Below, in pieces: positions 24,237 to 32,441 of a stretch of DNA of 34,506 nucleotides. Every line of letters starts with the position of its first letter. The stretch's first letter is position 1. The DNA is taken from assembly GCA_947478905.1 (NCBI GenBank), contig CANJXG010000015.1:1-34506 (forward strand). Direction: 5' to 3'. Origin of the DNA: Coxiellaceae bacterium. Its GTDB lineage: Bacteria > Pseudomonadota > Gammaproteobacteria > Berkiellales > Berkiellaceae. A program made the translations under genes and the position numbers. Below the pieces are notes generated by a model. The model was not told where the DNA came from. It did not search any database and saw only the letters and a program-made list of their open reading frames with translations.

Positions 24237-24803
24237 TTAGGTAACAGGTAAGGTAATGCCTTGTTGTCCTTGATATTTTCCAGCTTTATCTAAATATGAA
24301 GACATACACTCTTCATCTGATTCAAAAAATAACATTTGCGCGACCCCTTCATTTGCATAAATTTTGGCAGGCAAGGGAGTTGTATTAGAAAATTCAAGGG
24401 TTACTTGCCCTTTCCAGCCGGGTTCAAGCGGAGTGACGTTTACAATAATTCCACAACGTGCATAGGTTGATTTACCCACACACACCACTAGCACATTGCG
24501 TGGAATACAAAAATATTCTACCGTACGAGCCAAAGCAAATGAATTAGGGGGAATAATACAAACCTCGCCTTCTACATCTACAAAACTTTTTTCATCAAAA
24601 TTTTTGGGATCGACTGTGGTGGAATACACATTGGTAAATATTTTAAATTCGGGTGCACATCGAACATCATAACCATAACTAGAAGTACCATAAGAAATCA
24701 CACGTTTATCCCCAAGATAACGTACTTGATTTTCAACAAAAGGTTGAATCATGTTATGTTCTTTTGCCATTTTAGCAATCCATCGATCAGATTTAATACT
24801 CAT
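24237..24803 (-). CDS. dcd: dCTP deaminase
   Basis: Converts dCTP to dUTP, the route to dTTP. The 188-residue protein has the family motifs: [12 protein letters not shown] near residues 37-48, [23 protein letters not shown] with the catalytic Glu, and EGVAQMLFF. It is a trimeric cytoplasmic enzyme. It lies 24 bp after mrp and is probably cotranscribed, as in other gammaproteobacteria. AAGGGCG before the ATG is the ribosome binding site. It complements nrdAB and cmk in nucleotide supply. Confidence 0.97.
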   Translation of the reverse strand: MSIKSDRWIAKMAKEHNMIQPFVENQVRYLGDKRVISYGTSSYGYDVRCAPEFKIFTNVYSTTVDPKNFDEKSFVDVEGEVCIIPPNSFALARTVEYFCIPRNVLVVCVGKSTYARCGIIVNVTPLEPGWKGQVTLEFSNTTPLPAKIYANEGVAQMLFFESDEECMSSYLDKAGKYQGQQGITLPVT

Positions 24804-24827
24804 ATATAAACGCCCTTTTTTTTTAAT

Positions 24828-25724
24828 TTAATTATTCGTCACAACAGGAGTACTTAACCCATAATCTCTAGGCCTTAACCCCAAATTAGTCATCATTTTT
24901 TTAGCAATTTCTTTAAAAATTTTTGCTTGCTCACTTTGAGGGTGTGACTCAACAATGGGGATCCCTTTATCGGATTGAATGCGAATTTGACTCACTAATG
25001 GAATATGCCCTAATACAGGAACCTCATATTCTTGGGCCAATCGTTGCGCTCCCCCTTCTCCAAAAATGCGCTCTTGATGACCGCACTGTTCACATACATG
25101 CACACTCATATTTTCTATTACCCCTAATACAGGTACTGATACTTTATTAAACATGGCAATGGCTTTTTGTGCATCGATTAAAGCGATATCTTGAGGCGTA
25201 GTAATGACTAAAGCGCCGCTTAAAGGAATTTTTTGAGCCATAGTTAATTGAATATCCCCTGTACCCGGGGGTAAATCAATAATTAAAACATCTAATTCTG
25301 GAGCATGTGCTTGCCAATGGGTTTCATTTAATAACTGCAATAATGCACCGCTCACCATCGGGCCACGCCATATCATGGGCGTCTGCTTTTCAACTAAACA
25401 TCCCATCGACATCATGCTGACACCATGATGATGTAATGGTATAAATTTATTATTTTTCACTTCGGGCTTATGATTCAAGCCCAGCATCACAGGTTGGCTG
25501 GGTCCATAAATATCTGCATCTAATAACCCAACATTGAGTCCCATTTGTGCTAATGCAACTGCAACATTTACTGATAATGTTGACTTTCCAACTCCGCCTT
25601 TTCCAGATCCAATAGCAATAATATTTTTAATATTATCTTTGGGTTTTAAACCCGACTGAACTTGGTGGCGAAAAACTTTCGTTGGATACCCCATAACATA
25701 AAAATCCTCATTATTTTTTGCCAT
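24828..25724 (-). CDS. apbC: Iron-sulfur cluster carrier ATPase Mrp/ApbC
   Basis: A cytoplasmic P-loop ATPase that binds and hands on [4Fe-4S] clusters. The 298-residue protein has the deviant Walker A GSGKGGVGKST near residue 40, LLDADIYGPSQP, DLPPGTGD, and the CEQCG cluster-binding pair. The N-terminal MIP18-like domain found in many Mrp proteins is missing. An alternative start at codon 11 (25694) has GAGGA at 10 bases, better than the first ATG. It is divergent from metG, as in E. coli. Confidence 0.95.
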   Translation of the reverse strand: MAKNNEDFYVMGYPTKVFRHQVQSGLKPKDNIKNIIAIGSGKGGVGKSTLSVNVAVALAQMGLNVGLLDADIYGPSQPVMLGLNHKPEVKNNKFIPLHHHGVSMMSMGCLVEKQTPMIWRGPMVSGALLQLLNETHWQAHAPELDVLIIDLPPGTGDIQLTMAQKIPLSGALVITTPQDIALIDAQKAIAMFNKVSVPVLGVIENMSVHVCEQCGHQERIFGEGGAQRLAQEYEVPVLGHIPLVSQIRIQSDKGIPIVESHPQSEQAKIFKEIAKKMMTNLGLRPRDYGLSTPVVTNN

Positions 25725-25736
25725 TCTATCACAATG

Positions 25737-25753
25737 TACGGTAAAATACGGTA
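25737..25753. promoter_or_regulatory. TACGGTA direct repeat in the mrp/metG gap
   Basis: TACGGTA occurs at 25737-25743 and 25747-25753, exactly one helical turn apart, in the 70-bp gap between the divergent mrp and metG. The same core in the form ATACGGTAT is found in gaps at 654-662, 4439-4447 and 20470-20477. It may be a regulator site or a promoter element; neither can be decided from sequence alone. Confidence 0.35.
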
Positions 25754-25794
25754 CACAAAGTTAAATTCATCTCATTCAAAGGATACTGCTTATC

Positions 25795-27852
25795 ATGTCG
25801 ACGCCCGTACAACGTGAGATTCTTGTCACCTCGGCCCTGCCTTATGCTAATGGCTCTTTACATCTTGGCCATATGCTAGAATACGTTCAAAGTGATATAT
25901 GGGTTCGATTTCAGCAAATGCGTGGACATACTTGCTATCATATTTGCGGCAGTGATGCACATGGTACGCCCATTATGTTGCAAGCAGAAAAACTTAATAT
26001 AACACCAGAAGCGTTAGTTTCAAAAATCAATTTAGAACACAAAAAAGATTTAGAAGATTTTCACATTGCGCTGGATCATTTTTATACCACGCATTCTCCA
26101 GAAAATGAAAGCTTAGCAACTTCTATTTATCAAAAATTAAAAATAAAAGGCGATATTGCGGTACGCACCATTGCTCAGGCCTATGATCCCATTAAAAACA
26201 TGTTTTTGCCCGATCGCTATGTAAAAGGATCTTGCCCTAAGTGCCAAGCCCCTGATCAATATGGCGATAGTTGTGAACAATGTGGCGCCCATTATGCGCC
26301 TACCGATCTTAAAAATGCCATCTCAACGGTATCGGGTGCTCCCCCTATCTTAAAAGAATCTGAACATTATTTCTTTAAATTGGATCAGTATACCGAATTT
26401 CTGAAAACATGGACTCAAACAAGTCAGTTACAAGCCCAAATAATACATAAACTAGATGAATGGTTTACAGCAGGTCTTAAAGAATGGGATATCTCACGAG
26501 ATGCCCCTTATTTTGGATTTAAAATACCTGATACTACCAATAAATATTTTTATGTATGGCTAGATGCCCCTATAGGCTATATGGCGAGTTTTAAAAATTA
26601 TATTGATACCAACCCACATAAAGGAATTGATTTTAATCATTACTGGGGACAAAGTGATGCAGCAAAACATCCTACTGAGCTATATCATTTTATTGGCAAA
26701 GACATTATGTATTTCCATACGCTGTTTTGGCCTGCCATTCTTCATGGAAGTAATTATCGTACTCCCACCGCTATTTTTGCGCACGGATTTTTAACTATTA
26801 ATGGCCAAAAAATGTCAAAATCACGGGGCACTTTTATTACGGCAAGACAATACTTAGATCATCTTGATCCAGAATATATACGCTATTATTTTGCAGCAAA
26901 ATTAAGTGATGGAGTAGAAGATTTAGATCTGAATTTTGAGGATTTTACAGCACGAGTCAATTCAGACTTAGTTGGAAAGTTTGTCAATATTGCAAGTCGA
27001 TGCTCTGGATTTATTCATAAGCACTTTGAAGGTCGTTTATCTAATACAATAAGTGACCCCGATCTCTTTGCGCAATTCACAAACCAATCAGAATCGATTG
27101 CGCAGGCCTTTGAAGCTCGACAATATAGTAAAGCCATACGGGAAATCATGAGTCTAACGGATGAAGCAAATCGTTACATAGATGAACAAAAACCCTGGCT
27201 ACTCATTAAAGATCCGGCAACCATGAGCGCTGCACAGGATGCATGCACAATGGGTTTAAATTTATTTAAAATCTTAACAGGATATTTAAAACCTATTTTA
27301 CCTATCACAGCACACAATGCAGAAAACTTTTTAAATATCCCTGCTCTACAGTGGGACACCTTAAAAAGCCCTTTATTAAATCATTCTATAAATGTATTTA
27401 AAAGCTTAAAGCAACGTATTGAACCACACAAAATAACGGAAATGTATCAACCCTCTATGATTATAAATAATGAAAACCCACAAACTCCTGTATCTAGCTC
27501 AATAGAGCCTATTTTCTCAACGATTGAATATGATGATTTTGCCAAAATTGATTTACGCATTGTTAAAATTATTAAAGCTGAAGCAGTTGAAGGTGCAGAA
27601 AAATTATTAAAATTAACGCTCGATTTAGGCCCTGAATTAGGCCCAGCACGACAAGTTTTTGCTGGTATTAAATCTGCTTATGAACCTAAAGATTTAGAAG
27701 GCAAATTAACGGTTATGGTTGCTAATTTAGCCCCTCGTAAAATGCGTTTTGGGCTATCTGAAGGTATGGTGTTAGCAGCTGGCCCGGGAGGGAAAGATTT
27801 ATGGATTTTACATCCTCAAGATGGCGCGCAACCTGGAATGCGTGTTAAATAA
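25795..27852 (+). CDS. metG: Methionyl-tRNA synthetase
   Basis: Charges initiator and elongator tRNA-Met. The 685-residue protein has the class I signatures HLGH (23-26) and KMSKS (339-343), a zinc knuckle with C147, C150, C160 and C163, and the anticodon-binding helices ([11 protein letters not shown] upstream, then 390-540). The C-terminal ~110 residues are an EMAP-II/Trbp111-type tRNA-binding domain ([13 protein letters not shown]...MVLAAG), which also drives dimer formation. AAGGA lies 11 bases before the ATG. Its stop overlaps the start of the ferredoxin gene (TAATG), so metG, the ferredoxin and nth form one operon. Confidence 0.97.
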   Translation: MSTPVQREILVTSALPYANGSLHLGHMLEYVQSDIWVRFQQMRGHTCYHICGSDAHGTPIMLQAEKLNITPEALVSKINLEHKKDLEDFHIALDHFYTTHSPENESLATSIYQKLKIKGDIAVRTIAQAYDPIKNMFLPDRYVKGSCPKCQAPDQYGDSCEQCGAHYAPTDLKNAISTVSGAPPILKESEHYFFKLDQYTEFLKTWTQTSQLQAQIIHKLDEWFTAGLKEWDISRDAPYFGFKIPDTTNKYFYVWLDAPIGYMASFKNYIDTNPHKGIDFNHYWGQSDAAKHPTELYHFIGKDIMYFHTLFWPAILHGSNYRTPTAIFAHGFLTINGQKMSKSRGTFITARQYLDHLDPEYIRYYFAAKLSDGVEDLDLNFEDFTARVNSDLVGKFVNIASRCSGFIHKHFEGRLSNTISDPDLFAQFTNQSESIAQAFEARQYSKAIREIMSLTDEANRYIDEQKPWLLIKDPATMSAAQDACTMGLNLFKILTGYLKPILPITAHNAENFLNIPALQWDTLKSPLLNHSINVFKSLKQRIEPHKITEMYQPSMIINNENPQTPVSSSIEPIFSTIEYDDFAKIDLRIVKIIKAEAVEGAEKLLKLTLDLGPELGPARQVFAGIKSAYEPKDLEGKLTVMVANLAPRKMRFGLSEGMVLAAGPGGKDLWILHPQDGAQPGMRVK

Positions 27853-28253
27853 TGTCTCATCTGGTTGCACTCATTAAAGAATCTGAATGCATTGGGTGCA
27901 CTAAATGCATTCAGGTTTGTCCTGTAGATGCCATTGTTGGCAGCGCAAAAAAAATGCATACCGTGTTTAGCGATATTTGTACGGGCTGCCAAGTCTGTAT
28001 TGCTGCCTGTCCCGTTGATTGCATTACCTTAGAGCCTCTATCTGATACGCTCACTATTAATTGGATAGCACGAGCACAAGAAGCTGAACTCAACACCCAA
28101 AAACGCAATGATCGTTTACAAGCCATAGCCTACCAAAAAGCCCAAGAGCGTGAAATAGCGACTAACATTAGAAATATTAAATTAGAAATCCAAGCTTGTA
28201 TTAATAGAAAAAAATTAAAAATCACCACCCACTATGAATCAACAACAACGTAA
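27852..28253 (+). CDS. Soluble two-[4Fe-4S] ferredoxin, RnfB C-terminal-like
   Basis: A 133-residue electron-transfer protein with two complete [4Fe-4S] motifs, [15 protein letters not shown] (about 14-28) and [15 protein letters not shown] (about 43-57), followed by a charged helical tail. It resembles the ferredoxin part of RnfB/RsxB, but the membrane anchor and the separate cysteine domain of RnfB are absent, and no other rnf genes are near. It starts on the metG stop and overlaps nth by 20 bases. Because Nth carries a [4Fe-4S] cluster, and rnf genes precede nth in E. coli, a link to DNA repair or cluster redox state is conceivable but unproven. Confidence 0.85.
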   Translation: MSHLVALIKESECIGCTKCIQVCPVDAIVGSAKKMHTVFSDICTGCQVCIAACPVDCITLEPLSDTLTINWIARAQEAELNTQKRNDRLQAIAYQKAQEREIATNIRNIKLEIQACINRKKLKITTHYESTTT

Positions 28254-28872
28254 AACCATTTTTCAACGATTTCAAATACAAAATCCTGCCCCAGTCACAG
28301 AATTAAAATATCAATCTAATTTTGAATTATTAATCTCAGTCCTTTTATCTGCTCAAGCTACAGATATTAGTGTAAATAAAGCTACAGAAAAATTATATAA
28401 AGTTGCAAATACACCGGAAAAAATTTTAGACTTAAGAGTGGATGGACTTAAATCCTACATTAAAACCATTGGATTATATAATACTAAAGCAAAACATATT
28501 ATTCAAACTTGCACGATTTTAGTGGATAATTATAAAAGTGTAGTCCCTCATAATCGTGAAGCATTAGAAAAATTACCGGGTGTAGGTCGCAAAACAGCGA
28601 ATGTCATTTTAAATACTGCTTTTGGTGAATCTACTATCGCCGTAGACACCCATATTTTTCGAGTAGCGAATCGAACCCATATCGCACCAGGTAAAACCCC
28701 ATTAGAAGTAGAAAAAAAATTACTTAAAGTCATCGCTGCACCCTATCGTCGTAATGCGCATCATTGGTTAATATTACATGGCCGCTATACTTGCACAGCG
28801 AGAAACCCCAAATGCGCTACGTGTATCATTGCAGATTTATGTGAATGGGCATTTAAACCCGTTTCACCCTAA
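28234..28872 (+). CDS. nth: Endonuclease III
   Basis: A base excision repair glycosylase/AP lyase for oxidised pyrimidines. The 212-residue protein has the helix-hairpin-helix [13 protein letters not shown] with the catalytic Lys, [11 protein letters not shown] with the catalytic Asp, and the C-terminal [4Fe-4S] loop with cysteine spacing C-x6-C-x2-C-x5-C ([11 protein letters not shown]...LC). The start overlaps the ferredoxin gene, and there is no strong ribosome binding site, so coupled translation is likely. Its 3' end overlaps convergent relA by 20 bases. Confidence 0.97.
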   Translation: MNQQQRKTIFQRFQIQNPAPVTELKYQSNFELLISVLLSAQATDISVNKATEKLYKVANTPEKILDLRVDGLKSYIKTIGLYNTKAKHIIQTCTILVDNYKSVVPHNREALEKLPGVGRKTANVILNTAFGESTIAVDTHIFRVANRTHIAPGKTPLEVEKKLLKVIAAPYRRNAHHWLILHGRYTCTARNPKCATCIIADLCEWAFKPVSP

Positions 28873-30871
28873 ACACTTTAGGAATTTGTAAAATTTTAGA
28901 GATCATTTTTTGCAATTCAATTAAATCTGCAATTTCAAGTGTCAAATTAATACTAGCAGTACTATCATTTTTATGAGAAATAGCATTAACCGCTATTACA
29001 TGTAATTTTTCATTTGCAAATACAGTCATAATATCTCGTAATATACTTTGTTTATCAGCCGTTGTAACCATGATATCAACAGGATAAGCACAAGTGAATT
29101 TAGAACCCCAATCTACGGAAATTAATCTAGGATTGTCGTCTCCATAGGTATGAATCTGAACACAATCTTGCCGATGGATGGTCACCCCATGGCCATGCGT
29201 AATATATCCAATAATGTGATCTCCGGGTAATGGTTTGCAGCATTTGGCAAAATGACATAATAAATTACCAAGCCCAGCTATTTGTATGTTCGATTCATTA
29301 TGTTGTGAACCATGCGTTTTTTTAAAACTAATAACAGCAGGGCTATTTTCTAATTTTTCTAATTTCTCTTTTTTTTCTTTTTTTTCTGCTATTTTTATAA
29401 GCTCTTTTACAGGCACCTGCATTTCTTGATGCCGAAACCAAAGATTGACTTTAGAAAGTGCGCGTGCAGATTTCAAATAGCCTGCATGTATATTAGACCA
29501 ATCTCGAGAAGGACCCCCTATTTTCACAGACAGCACTTCTACTTCATCCCCTAATTGCAAAGGATAGGTTAATGTGACCATTTTTCCATGCACTTTAGCC
29601 CCTCTACATCGATGGCCTAATTCGGTATGAATTTGATATGCAAAATCAAGCGGCGTTGCTCCAACAGGTAATTCAACTACATCCCCTCTAGGAGAAAATA
29701 CATAGATTTTTTTAGTTGATAATTTTTGACCACTAGGCTGTTTACTATTTTCATTGGTTGCTTCTTTATAAATCCAATGCGCAGCCACTCCAAACTCAGC
29801 ATTTTCATGCATTTTTTTAGTTCGAATTTGTACTTCTAAAGGCTTTCCTTGTGGTCCCATCACTGCCGTATGCAACGATCGATATCCATTTTTTTTAGGG
29901 GTTGCAATATAATCATCAAACTCTTTTGAGATTTGGGGCCATAAGCTGTGAACCACACCAAGCGCTGCATAACAATCAGGTATGTCAGAGACAATAATTC
30001 GCATTGCATACACATCATAAATTTCTTTAAAATCAACGTGCTTTCTTGTCATTTTACGAAAAATACTATAAATATGTTTAGCCCGCCCAGAAATGACAGC
30101 ATCAATTTTTTGGTGTATCAACTCTTGTTGTAATATTTCTTTAATACTATTAATAGAAACATCCCGTTGAGATCGTTTTTCATCCAATAATGTGGCAATT
30201 TTTTTATAATCTTGGGGTTCTAAATACCGAAAAGCATAATCTTCTAATTCCCATTTAATTTTCCCTATCCCTAAGCGATTGGCTAATGGGCCATAAATAT
30301 AGCGCGCTTGTTCACTTAACTTCAGACGTCGATTTTCATTAGTTTCAAAATGTAAAGGATTAGCACAAGCACGTAATGCACTAATATGATTGGCTAATTT
30401 AATTAAAATTACACGATGATCGTTTGCTAAGGCTACAATCATGTGTTTTAAATTTTTTTGATTACGTTCGTGATACCTTATTTTTTTTTCTATTACGGCA
30501 TCTATTTTAACTAATTTATGTAATAAATTTAAAATATCAGACTGAGGATACACATTCTGTAAATAATGATTGATTTTTTCACGATTACCGTAGCAGTAAC
30601 TATCATACAATAAGGCAGCTGCCAATGTATCATTATCAGCGCCTAATATTGCTAACCTTTCCGCGGTATATAATCCTTGCTTATAGCACGTATCTAATTC
30701 CGCAGTTAAAACACCCGCTCCCGCTTCAAAACTTAACAATCCGATTTTTTGCAGCAATACTGCATCAATTGTCGCTATATCAGAAGTTTGATGTGCAAGA
30801 CGTTGTATCCATTGCGTTAAATCAATTTCTCCATTAATAGTTCGTGGCAAATCTTCCCTAATTTTTACCAT
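28853..30871 (-). CDS. relA: GTP pyrophosphokinase RelA, monofunctional
   Basis: Makes (p)ppGpp when amino acids run short, on the ribosome. The 672-residue protein has an inactive HD hydrolase domain (AAALLYDSYCYG where SpoT has the HD pair), the synthetase with SGRAKHIYSIFRKM and the EFDD motif (317-320) that marks RelA rather than bifunctional Rel/SpoT, a TGS domain (KKIYVFSPRGDVVELP), and a C-terminal ACT-like domain. It is shorter than E. coli RelA (744), mainly between synthetase and TGS. A Lys/Glu-rich insert (EKKEKKEKLEKLE) precedes the Cys-containing domain (CHFAKCCKPLPGD). GGAG precedes the ATG. It lies 23 bp after rlmD, the E. coli order. Confidence 0.95.
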   Translation of the reverse strand: MVKIREDLPRTINGEIDLTQWIQRLAHQTSDIATIDAVLLQKIGLLSFEAGAGVLTAELDTCYKQGLYTAERLAILGADNDTLAAALLYDSYCYGNREKINHYLQNVYPQSDILNLLHKLVKIDAVIEKKIRYHERNQKNLKHMIVALANDHRVILIKLANHISALRACANPLHFETNENRRLKLSEQARYIYGPLANRLGIGKIKWELEDYAFRYLEPQDYKKIATLLDEKRSQRDVSINSIKEILQQELIHQKIDAVISGRAKHIYSIFRKMTRKHVDFKEIYDVYAMRIIVSDIPDCYAALGVVHSLWPQISKEFDDYIATPKKNGYRSLHTAVMGPQGKPLEVQIRTKKMHENAEFGVAAHWIYKEATNENSKQPSGQKLSTKKIYVFSPRGDVVELPVGATPLDFAYQIHTELGHRCRGAKVHGKMVTLTYPLQLGDEVEVLSVKIGGPSRDWSNIHAGYLKSARALSKVNLWFRHQEMQVPVKELIKIAEKKEKKEKLEKLENSPAVISFKKTHGSQHNESNIQIAGLGNLLCHFAKCCKPLPGDHIIGYITHGHGVTIHRQDCVQIHTYGDDNPRLISVDWGSKFTCAYPVDIMVTTADKQSILRDIMTVFANEKLHVIAVNAISHKNDSTASINLTLEIADLIELQKMISKILQIPKVFRVKRV

Positions 30872-30894
30872 GATCTCCGTCCTGAATTATTATT

Positions 30895-32256
30895 TTATTC
30901 CCTTTGAAAAAAAGCCATCGTTTCAACATGTGCTGTATGAGGAAACATATCAATGACACACACATTTTTTAAGGTGTATCCCTGTTGATGTACTAAAATA
31001 CCTGCATCTCTTGCCAAAGTAGCTGGATTACAGGAAATATATACAATGGTTTTGGCATTATATCTATTAATATCTTCAACAATTTCCTTTGCCCCCGTCC
31101 GTGGAGGATCTAACAATATTTTATTATAGCCTGTCTTTGTCCAAACCTCGTCTATTGCATCAAGTGGTTTGGTTAAATCTTTTACATAAAATTGAGTATT
31201 GTCTAAGTTATTTAGCTTTGAATTCCCTTTGGCGCGAACAATAGAGGATTGGGCCCCCTCTACACCCACCACTAATGCGGCTTTTTTCGCAATAGGGAGT
31301 GTAAAATTGCCCAGTCCACAAAATAAATCTAATACCTTATCAGTAGATTGGCAATCTAATAAATGCAAAGCTTGCATAATCATTTTTTGATTAACGAGTG
31401 CATTTACTTGAATAAAATCTAAAGGATGAAATTGAAAATGAATCTGTCCTCCCATTTCATCAGGTAACTCTAAAGAATAATCCAATAATGTATTGGTAGC
31501 CTCAGGATATAATTTATATACAGTATCAGGCCCTTTAGGCTGTAAATAAATGGCTAAATTCATTGATTCATATCGTTTAGCAAAGTTAATAAATGCATTT
31601 TGATCTTGATCGCTTAAGGCATTCATATGACGTATAATTAAAGCAACGACATTATCTCCAATGGCCACTTCAATTTGTGCAATAGATTCAAAAGCCTCTA
31701 ATTCTCTAATAAACCCTTTTAAGGGAGTAATTAACTCACCTACCTGGGGATCTAAAATTTTACAAGAATCCATTAACGCAACCCTATTACTACTGCGCTC
31801 CCTAAATCCAACCAGTAATGCTTCTTTTTTAATAACATACCGTACCCCCAGTCGAGCCTTACGCCTATATCCTTGCGTGAGTCCTGAAATAGCAGGAAGG
31901 ACTACTTCTGGGCTCACTTTGCCCATGTGTAATAAATTATCTAAGACTACACTTTCTTTATGTGCTAATGCAGCTTCTACATTTAAATGTTGTAAATTAC
32001 AACCACCACATTGTCCAAAATGAACACACGGCGGAGTTACCCGTAATGGTGAAGTCTCACTGATAACCTCTATGAGGTCTCCCTCACTATATCCCTTTTT
32101 AGAAGCTGTTAATTTAAAGCTAACCTTTTCTCCAGGCAATGCACCAAATATGAAAGCTTTTTTACCTTCAATGGTTGCAACTCCCCTCCCATCATGGGAA
32201 AGAGATTCAATGTGAGCAAATATGGGGTCTTGAGATAAAATTTTTTTACGGCGCAT
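30895..32256 (-). CDS. rlmD: 23S rRNA m5U1939 methyltransferase
   Basis: Methylates U1939 of 23S rRNA. The 453-residue protein has an N-terminal TRAM domain (about 10-70), four cysteines for a [4Fe-4S] cluster (CVHFGQCGGC and the later C), the SAM motif LDLFCGLGNFTLP, the LLDPPRTGAKE motif, and VYISCNPATLARD with the catalytic Cys. It is first in an operon with relA. No strong ribosome binding site is visible before the ATG. Confidence 0.96.
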   Translation of the reverse strand: MRRKKILSQDPIFAHIESLSHDGRGVATIEGKKAFIFGALPGEKVSFKLTASKKGYSEGDLIEVISETSPLRVTPPCVHFGQCGGCNLQHLNVEAALAHKESVVLDNLLHMGKVSPEVVLPAISGLTQGYRRKARLGVRYVIKKEALLVGFRERSSNRVALMDSCKILDPQVGELITPLKGFIRELEAFESIAQIEVAIGDNVVALIIRHMNALSDQDQNAFINFAKRYESMNLAIYLQPKGPDTVYKLYPEATNTLLDYSLELPDEMGGQIHFQFHPLDFIQVNALVNQKMIMQALHLLDCQSTDKVLDLFCGLGNFTLPIAKKAALVVGVEGAQSSIVRAKGNSKLNNLDNTQFYVKDLTKPLDAIDEVWTKTGYNKILLDPPRTGAKEIVEDINRYNAKTIVYISCNPATLARDAGILVHQQGYTLKNVCVIDMFPHTAHVETMAFFQRE

Positions 32257-32441
32257 AGGTCTACTTGATTTATATAGATTTTAAGTGATTAAAGGGAACT
32301 TATTTTACCATTTTCTATCAATAAACCTACTTATAAAAAAATTATTAATACCTATTAGTACCCATAGCTATAAAAATTAAATTCAAAAGTAGTATACTAT
32401 AAGTATGATGACTAAATTAATTATTGTGGAGAGATATAGAT

